The translations under genes were made by a program, and so were the position numbers. The notes beneath the pieces were generated by a model, which ran no database searches, had not been told where the DNA came from, and saw nothing but the letters and a program-made list of their open reading frames with translations. This document shows positions 59,601-64,000 of a stretch of 64,000 nucleotides of DNA, piece after piece (position 1 is the first letter of the stretch; every line of letters starts with the position of its first letter). This DNA comes from an uncultured Collinsella sp. (lineage in GTDB: Bacteria > Actinomycetota > Coriobacteriia > Coriobacteriales > Coriobacteriaceae), in assembly GCA_900541885.1 (NCBI GenBank), contig UQKW01000003.1:74640-138639 (forward strand), read 5' to 3'.

Positions 59601-61028
59601 GGCAAAACCCTCGAGGAACGAGCCGCAGCCCGCAGAGCACGCCTCGTTGACGACGATATCGGTCAGCACGCCGTGGTTGAGCCAGATGGCCTTCATATCC
59701 TGTCCGCCGATGTCGAGCACGAAGGTCGCATCGGGAACGCATGCGCACGCGGCGCGGGCGTGCGCGACCGTCTCGACCGTATGGTAGTCGGCGTGGAACG
59801 CGCGCGCGAAAAGCTCCTCGCCGTATCCCGTGGTGCCCACGGCATCGATCGCAAGCGTGACTCCCGCTGTCTCCCAGCGGTTCTTCAAGCTGACAAGACC
59901 CTGTTGGGCGACGTCGAGCGGTCTGCCGTTATTAGACGCGTAGAACGAATCGACAAGCTCACCCGCCTCATCGACCAGGGCGAACTTGGTCGTCGTGCTC
60001 CCCGAATCGATACCGAGCGCCACACGCACCGTCTCTCCGGGCGCATACGCATCCGGACCCTTTGCCGGCGTCTCTTTGCCATGGCGTGCCGTAAAATCCG
60101 CCTGCTCGGCAGGTGTGGCAAAAAAGGGCTGGGCAAGACGTCCCTCCCCGCTTGCGGGCGCGACCGTCTCGAGCTTATCCAGCCGGACAAAAGCGTCGGG
60201 AAGGTCGATCGGTTGGGACGATGCGAACATGTCGGTCAGCGACAGGGCGGCACCGCGCGCGACCATGATCTGCGGATCGCGCGGGACGATAACCTGATCG
60301 TCCGATAGATTCAGTTGCTCCCGGAACACGCGGACCAGTGTGGGGTTGTAGGCGAGCGTACCGCCCTCGAAGATTACCGGCGGCTCGATGTCGATACCCT
60401 GGGCCAGACCGCCGATCGTTTGGCGGGCGACCGCGTGAAGCGCCGAAAGCGCCAGGTCGGTGGTAGGAATGCCCTCGTTGAGCAGCGGCTGGATATCGGT
60501 CTTTGCGTACACGCCGCAGCGGCCCGAGACCTCGTGGACGGTCGTTCCCCGGCTTGCGAGCTGCTCGAACTCGCCCGATTCGGTGCCGACCCCCATGAGC
60601 TTTGCCATCTCGTCGATAAATGCACCGGTACCGCCTGCGCACGAGCCGTTCATGCGCATGTCGGCAACCTCGATGTCTCCCTTATCGTTGGTGCGGAAGA
60701 AGATCATCTTGGCGTCTTGGCCGCCCAGCTCGATGGCGCAGCGCGTCTGCGGATAGAACCTGCTGATCGCGAGCGCGTTGGCGACCACCTCCTGAACGTA
60801 CGAGGCGCCCAGCGCGGTCGCGATATCGCGCGCACCCGAGCCGGTCACCGCAACGCGCAGTGACTCATGGGGAAAGCGCTCGGCGAGCTCGCCGAGCATG
60901 GCGCGCACGCTCGCTGTCTGACACGCCCCGTGGCGGCGATATCCCCACCACGCCTCGGTCATATCCTCGTGCATCGCGTAAACTTTGGTCGTCGTCGACC
61001 CTACGTCCAGTCCTACTAGCAACGCCAT
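56589..61028 (-). CDS. Giant acyl-CoA-dehydratase-activase-like protein; plasmalogen synthase candidate
   Basis: 1479 residues. Activase domain 1 (1-265): GLDVGSTTTKVYA, ELGGQDAK and iron-sulfur cysteines C130 (NGSCAGGTG) and C171 (GRCGVYAKTD). Activase domain 2 (about 335-600): GIDSGSTTTKFALV, DIGGQDMKAIW, CSAGCGSFLEGF. A Cys-rich stretch (TCRRCNNRCQRAVV) leads to a DUF2229-like part and a C-terminal half resembling 2-hydroxyacyl-CoA dehydratase subunits. This build is known for radical electron-transfer dehydratases/reductases and, from memory, for PlsA of clostridia, which makes plasmalogen vinyl ethers. That role is inference. ATG 61028 has GGAG five bases upstream. Confidence 0.85.
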   Translation of the reverse strand: MALLVGLDVGSTTTKVYAMHEDMTEAWWGYRRHGACQTASVRAMLGELAERFPHESLRVAVTGSGARDIATALGASYVQEVVANALAISRFYPQTRCAIELGGQDAKMIFFRTNDKGDIEVADMRMNGSCAGGTGAFIDEMAKLMGVGTESGEFEQLASRGTTVHEVSGRCGVYAKTDIQPLLNEGIPTTDLALSALHAVARQTIGGLAQGIDIEPPVIFEGGTLAYNPTLVRVFREQLNLSDDQVIVPRDPQIMVARGAALSLTDMFASSQPIDLPDAFVRLDKLETVAPASGEGRLAQPFFATPAEQADFTARHGKETPAKGPDAYAPGETVRVALGIDSGSTTTKFALVDEAGELVDSFYASNNGRPLDVAQQGLVSLKNRWETAGVTLAIDAVGTTGYGEELFARAFHADYHTVETVAHARAACACVPDATFVLDIGGQDMKAIWLNHGVLTDIVVNEACSAGCGSFLEGFAKNLGIAVEDIATEAFSSKAPAVLGSRCTVFMNSSVVSEQRRGKGPGDIMAGLCRSIIENVFTKVIRVSNLNRLGDKVVVQGGTFRNDAVLRAFEQYLGKPVTRAPHPGLMGAIGIALLAREECRKGDAGTSFIGLDAVERFEHREFGGVTCRRCNNRCQRAVVAFGDGSLYVTGNRCPRGGAISWDELVREVPAAEELRPQGACEAQAPGTGRDRTAAAPNLFVDREKLLFESYPTVPVSGGRDVTIGIPRVLEFWDTMPFWSTFFSTLGFKVRVSGRSTKAMYERGLAHVTSDTVCFPAKFVHGHIRNLVDAGVDRIFMPIITTVPTENTASTSEWMCAVVKGYPYVMRNSDNPEERFGVPFDTPLFHWYDEGDRNRQLKAWCKETFDIDADLVAKATEQADRAQETFENQLQLRGRQVLENVHEDGGYAVVIASRPYHNDPLVNHGLPKLFSERGIPVLTPDAVPGVCNVDLSNSRIDIVNNYHARMLSCAVIVASTPELELVQMGSFGCGHDAYLTDEIARMMGEMGSKVPMMIKLDESDVAGPMGIRVRSFIESVNRRRAEERAEGARVHAVHPLDDPYKVKYTKRDRHDKIALVPNTSHAFCRLMTAAMRNQGVRAEALDIGREDAIRLGKRYVHNDICFPAQIVIGEALAALESGKYDPHDVAVVTGKYIGDCRLTHYMSLLRRALDDAGYDYVPVLTNDDVDAHNAHPGFKLGLGPSIQIAYGLPMIDALEAMLRRIRPYELEKGAADAAFDRALDEVIEGMERSGLRGQATGFKRALAIMDAVPYDRSNPHPTVLIVGEYLLNFHLGANHEIERYLEDNGLEVIEARMTDVIRKTYFYKHAQSREFHVDLSLPEKAWYATADNLFELAHDRCDRLGAASPLYEPPTRMPELVRASDKILHHTFDAGEGVLIPAEILEHAKRGCRNFVILQPFGCLPNHVVGRGLIHALKEQYPTAQFLPLDYDPDVSFANVENRLQMLIMNAKAQGCGEAHGETA

Positions 61029-61077
61029 AATGCTCCGTCTCTCGCATTTTTCCCGCTAGAGATATACCACTCTACGT

Positions 61078-61098
61078 AATACAACAGACTGTTGTATT
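61078..61098. promoter_or_regulatory. Perfect palindromic operator before the giant activase-like gene
   Basis: AATACAACAG, A, CTGTTGTATT: 21 bases without mismatch, 50 bases upstream of the start. The size and symmetry suit a TetR dimer; the TetR gene is in the same operon. Confidence 0.7.
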
Positions 61099-61107
61099 TA
61101 AACTCCG

Positions 61108-61143
61108 TATAAAAAGCGGCTGCCGAAACGCTTCAGCAGCCGC
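61108..61143 (-). terminator. Terminator of the DUF2798 gene
   Basis: Minus strand: GCGGCTGC and GCAGCCGC around TGAAGCGTTTCG, followed by TTTTTAT. It separates the DUF2798 gene from the operator and promoter of the giant gene. The interval 61144-61309 shows nothing else. Confidence 0.85.
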
Positions 61144-61309
61144 CGAATGCACCAACAGATTGTTCTGCGCGCTAGCACGTCGGGCAACGGAGCAGCACGG
61201 GCCCTCCGGTCATGCGCACCGCTCACGCCCGCGATGTCGCCGAGAGAGCTATCCACGCTTTGGGCTCCAACCAAGCAAGTCGCCCGCGCTCAGCAGATCC
61301 CTAAGCGAG

Positions 61310-61858
61310 CTACTCGCACTCAGGAGCCATAGCCTGCTCCAAGAGCTCGGCATGCTCCTCCTCGAAAACCGTCCCCACAGGGAAGGCGCGACGGAAGACG
61401 AAGCGGGAAATCGGACCGGCTACCAAAAGGTTCCACGGCAGCGCCATCACAAAATTATGCGGGATGTTGATCATCCAGATCGCGGGCACGGAATACAGGT
61501 TCGCAAGGATGCCGCCAGGCATGTGCGTCAGACCCTCACAGGCACCGTACAGCGACATGATGATGACCATGGGAACGACCATGCAGGAGCTGACGGCGAG
61601 CGTCATGGCAAGTGGCGAGCTCTTGCCCGGCGTGACCAAGTACTTAAAGGCGAAACCCTTGGCGAGCGGGCTGGCGACGAACCAGTCGCAGCACATGGCA
61701 AAAATGTAGGCAACGGGGAAGCCGAGCCACGCAGTGGCAACGACCTCGCCGTTGATGGCCCCGTGCTGCAGGGCAACGTTGTAGATGCTCATCCAGAGCA
61801 CCATGCAAAAGCACATGATAAAGGTGAACAGCAGGCTCTCTCGTTTGTTGATAGGCAT
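61310..61858 (-). CDS. DUF2798 membrane protein
   Basis: 182 residues with four hydrophobic helices in two similar halves (LFTFIMCFCMVLWMSIYNVA, VVATAWLGFPVAYIFAMCCD; then LAMTLAVSSCMVVPMVIIMS, MINIPHNFVMALPWNLLVAG). This is the tandem DUF2798 layout; function unknown. GAGGAAT lies about ten bases before ATG 61858. Separate from its neighbours by terminators on both sides. Confidence 0.8.
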   Translation of the reverse strand: MPINKRESLLFTFIMCFCMVLWMSIYNVALQHGAINGEVVATAWLGFPVAYIFAMCCDWFVASPLAKGFAFKYLVTPGKSSPLAMTLAVSSCMVVPMVIIMSLYGACEGLTHMPGGILANLYSVPAIWMINIPHNFVMALPWNLLVAGPISRFVFRRAFPVGTVFEEEHAELLEQAMAPECE

Positions 61859-61901
61859 AAAGGGCAGATTCCTCTCTGTGTTGTACCGCGGCGCCACGCA
61901 A

Positions 61902-61954
61902 CAAAAACGGGCGGGCAAGATGGAGCTGTTGGAACTTCATCTCGCCCGCCCGTG
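61902..61954 (-). terminator. Terminator before the DUF2798 gene
   Basis: Minus strand: ACGGGCGGGCGAGATGA and TCCATCTTGCCCGCCCGT around a short loop, followed by TTTTTGTT. It would stop transcription arriving from the ThrE-type gene. Confidence 0.85.
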
Positions 61955-62068
61955 GTACGCGCGTCTGCGACTACTTATGTGGTGGAACCAGCCTAGCACG
62001 AAACGCATGCGCTTCGTAAGCGTTGAGTTTATGAAGATGCAGGGCACCGATAATCCCCCGACCCCATA

Positions 62069-62135
62069 AGTTGCGGTGGAATACGGACTGTTTTGACCCT
62101 TTAAGCAGCAATTCAGTCCCTATTTCACCGCAACT
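62069..62135. repeat. Family C palindrome, copy C3
   Basis: Arms at 62069-62090 and 62114-62135, 20 of 22 paired. The outer part AGTTGCGGTGGAATA equals C1 and C2, but the inner seven bases are CGGACTG instead of GTTCCTG, and the facing arm has changed to match. Confidence 0.75.
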
Positions 62136-62138
62136 CAT

Positions 62139-62171
62139 TTGGTGCAAAGTAACCTGTCCCCCTTGCACCAA
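62139..62171. repeat. Family D hairpin, copy D4
   Basis: Arms TTGGTGCAAAG and CTTGCACCAA around a loop whose minus strand reads GGGGACAGGTTA. It ends one base from the stop codon of the ThrE-type gene and directly follows C3. Confidence 0.7.
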
Positions 62172-63740
62172 TTAGCTGGTATGGCGCCAGCGAGGGTCGG
62201 TGAGGGTTCTCGCCACGCCCAAGCCAACGGGCAGAAACGCCACGATGAGCACTGCGCGCACAAACCAACCGAGCATATTGACTGTGTCGAAGGTGCACAT
62301 GTAATACATCGAGCGATACAGATACAAACCCGGCACCATAATGACAATCGAAGGCACCGTGAGAGCGATACGCGGGTAGGTGAGCTTGACTTCGGCCAAG
62401 CTTGCCAGCAGACCCGATACCAGCGCGCCGATAAACGCTGCTGCCTCGGGAGGCATTCCCGTGCTGAGGCCCAGGAAGGGAATCATCGTCGGCGCATCGA
62501 CGAGCGTAAGGCGCAGGGTATTGGAAACGGCGCCGATCAACCCAGCTGCCGCGGCCATCTTTACCGGGCTGTTGAACATCACCGAGAAGCCGAATACGCC
62601 AACGAAGCTCATCACCACGCGCAGGAGCGTAAGGGCAAGCGGCGAAAGGCCCAGTGGGGCAAAGTCGTCCGGCGCCAGGCCAACACACTCGGCAACCATC
62701 CAACCCACAAGGGTCGCCATCACAATAATCGACACGGCATACGAAAGACGCTCAATGCCGCTTCGCATATCGAGCTTAGCGATGTCGAGGCCTGCCGTAA
62801 TGAGCGGAAAGCCGGGAATCACGAAGAGCATGGCGCCGATATAGCCTTCTTGGTGCGACATTGCCCCCGGTACGACCTGGCCAAGGCCGAGCAATGCCAG
62901 CAGATACGAAACGCAAGCGAGCGCAACGCCCGTCGTCAGCGCGCTAAACTGGCCAAGACCCTGCTTGAGAATATGGGAGCGAGCAAAGTTACCGACACCA
63001 GCGCCTACGAATGCGCAGGCCATCTCGATAGGACCGCCGCCGAGCAAAAAGACGAAGGCGCCGCAAGCACAGGCTGCCGCAAGGCCCTGTTGCCAGGGAG
63101 AGTAATCGGGTTTTGAGCTCTCAACGGTCCTGAGCATCTCGTGGTACTCGTGTACCGTGAAGCGACGACCATAGGTCTCGATTTCCTTGAGGAAACTCTC
63201 CATCATCCAAATGCGATGGGTATTGACTCCCGTTGTGGGCAGGCTGACAACCTCGTTAAAGCAGTGGCCATCTTCGATGCAAGTACACTCAAACGACAGA
63301 AGGCTCAGGTCGACGTGAATCGTGACGCCGAGTACGGCAGCAACACGATTCATGGTATCGCGCACGCGCCAGGCACCTGTTCCGCTTGCCAGCATAAGCA
63401 TGCCGGTGCGGCAGATGATGGATGACTTATCGGTGAGCGGCGCATCGACGGCAAGCTCATCGCCTGCCGTCACGATCTGGTGCCAGTCAGTTTTCATATG
63501 GAGCGCGCCGGCACGAACGCCGTGGTGCATGGGGGCTCTCGAAAGCAGCGAGTCAAGGCGCGAAGGCTGTGGGGGCTCCGTTAATTCGCCCTCGTCCTCG
63601 TCGGGCTCTTCATCGACCAGATCAAATGAGTCAAGCGATGCCGGCTCGCGACGATCGATTAGCTCCTCATCCTCATCATCAAAGTAATTGAACTGATCGA
63701 GCATGTCCTCTTCGATTGCGCGCTCGCTCGCATCGTCCAT
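62172..63740 (-). CDS. Threonine/serine exporter, ThrE family
   Basis: 522 residues. An acidic N-terminal tail (1-65, many D and E) precedes a soluble segment with ICRTGMLMLASGTGAWRVRD and VTIHVDLSLLSFECTCIEDG (the ThrE/DUF1212 domain), then about ten membrane helices in two blocks (ThrE plus the ThrE_3-like end). It exports threonine and serine, or a related small solute, using the proton gradient. A single gene; the start is taken as ATG 63740. Upstream to the window edge I see no gene. Confidence 0.88.
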   Translation of the reverse strand: MDDASERAIEEDMLDQFNYFDDEDEELIDRREPASLDSFDLVDEEPDEDEGELTEPPQPSRLDSLLSRAPMHHGVRAGALHMKTDWHQIVTAGDELAVDAPLTDKSSIICRTGMLMLASGTGAWRVRDTMNRVAAVLGVTIHVDLSLLSFECTCIEDGHCFNEVVSLPTTGVNTHRIWMMESFLKEIETYGRRFTVHEYHEMLRTVESSKPDYSPWQQGLAAACACGAFVFLLGGGPIEMACAFVGAGVGNFARSHILKQGLGQFSALTTGVALACVSYLLALLGLGQVVPGAMSHQEGYIGAMLFVIPGFPLITAGLDIAKLDMRSGIERLSYAVSIIVMATLVGWMVAECVGLAPDDFAPLGLSPLALTLLRVVMSFVGVFGFSVMFNSPVKMAAAAGLIGAVSNTLRLTLVDAPTMIPFLGLSTGMPPEAAAFIGALVSGLLASLAEVKLTYPRIALTVPSIVIMVPGLYLYRSMYYMCTFDTVNMLGWFVRAVLIVAFLPVGLGVARTLTDPRWRHTS

Positions 63741-63960
63741 CCCGGTGCTCCCTTCCTATCGACTAACCCCCATCCTAGACAGCGACGGCTAAAGGAAACA
63801 TAAAAGAGGCGGCTGTCATGCGAACCATGTGCGCAATAGCCATTGAGTAGTCGTTTAAGAACGTCCCCAATGACTACATCGATGTTCTAAGTGTCAACCA
63901 AGTCAACGCCGCAGATAGAGGACGGACAGCGAGCGACGTCCAGGGCGAACAAGTTGGCAT

Positions 63961-64000
63961 GAAAAAGGCAAGGCATAGACCTTCTGGTCATGCCTTGCCT
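63961..64000 (-). terminator. Terminator of a leftward gene beyond the right edge
   Basis: Minus strand: AGGCAAGGCATGACC and GGTCTATGCCTTGCCT around AGAA, followed by TTTTTC. It implies a minus-strand gene ending just outside the window. The gap 63741-63960 holds no gene I can support. Confidence 0.8.

Overview
The window looks like chromosome of a strictly anaerobic, high-GC Gram-positive of the class Coriobacteriia, most likely Collinsella or a close relative. This rests on my recognition of protein families and gene context, not on a search. The supporting features are actinobacterial-style RpoB/RpoC and ribosomal proteins, a FeoA-FeoB fusion, a sortase-type LAATG anchor, a giant 2-hydroxyacyl-CoA-dehydratase-activase-like protein, a PTS IIA domain, and very palindrome-rich intergenic DNA. 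There are no rRNA genes, no recognisable transposase, no CRISPR array and no prophage.

Layout. 1-13.3 kb (all leftward): start of rpsL, an ECF sigma/anti-sigma pair set between two 195-base hairpin repeats, rpoC, rpoB, galU, rplL and rplJ with an L10 leader and attenuator. 13.3-25 kb: a third giant hairpin, an aminotransferase, a small unknown protein, a uracil/hypoxanthine-DNA glycosylase with a GH13 amylase, an MFS exporter, feoAB, an esterase, a glucose-type IIA protein and asnS. 25-35 kb (rightward): a WYL-like regulator, a three-gene ABC transporter of the ABC_sub_bind class, a wall-anchored 5'-nucleotidase, an MscS channel, and a two-gene unit that joins a ParB-like/PnrA(BMP) fusion to a metallophosphoesterase. 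35-40.4 kb (leftward): rplA, rplK, nusG, secE, tRNA-Trp, rpmG, tuf and tRNAs Met, Thr, Tyr and Thr. 40.5-50.5 kb: an HTH-HipA-like one-protein kinase, a leftward run disA-ispD-ispF-cysS followed by rlmB and a NYN nuclease, a Mn riboswitch with mntP, and a canonical hipBA pair. 50.5-64 kb (leftward): pepD, a RelB/DinJ-PIN toxin-antitoxin pair, clpC, a TetR gene cotranscribed with the giant activase-like protein (a plasmalogen-synthase candidate), a DUF2798 protein and a ThrE-type exporter.

Two themes stand out. First, house-keeping transcription and translation genes dominate and mostly carry ordinary promoters, attenuators and terminators. Second, nearly every larger intergenic gap holds one of at least seven families of palindromic repeats (called A to G here). 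Several have stems that differ between copies yet stay complementary, so the fold appears to be what is kept. These repeats bracket the sigma cassette, overlap the rplJ promoter, supply a terminator, and form the C-terminus of the MscS protein. The best candidates for undescribed biology are the family A giant hairpins, the ParB-PnrA plus phosphoesterase operon, and the self-contained HTH-HipA protein with twin operators.
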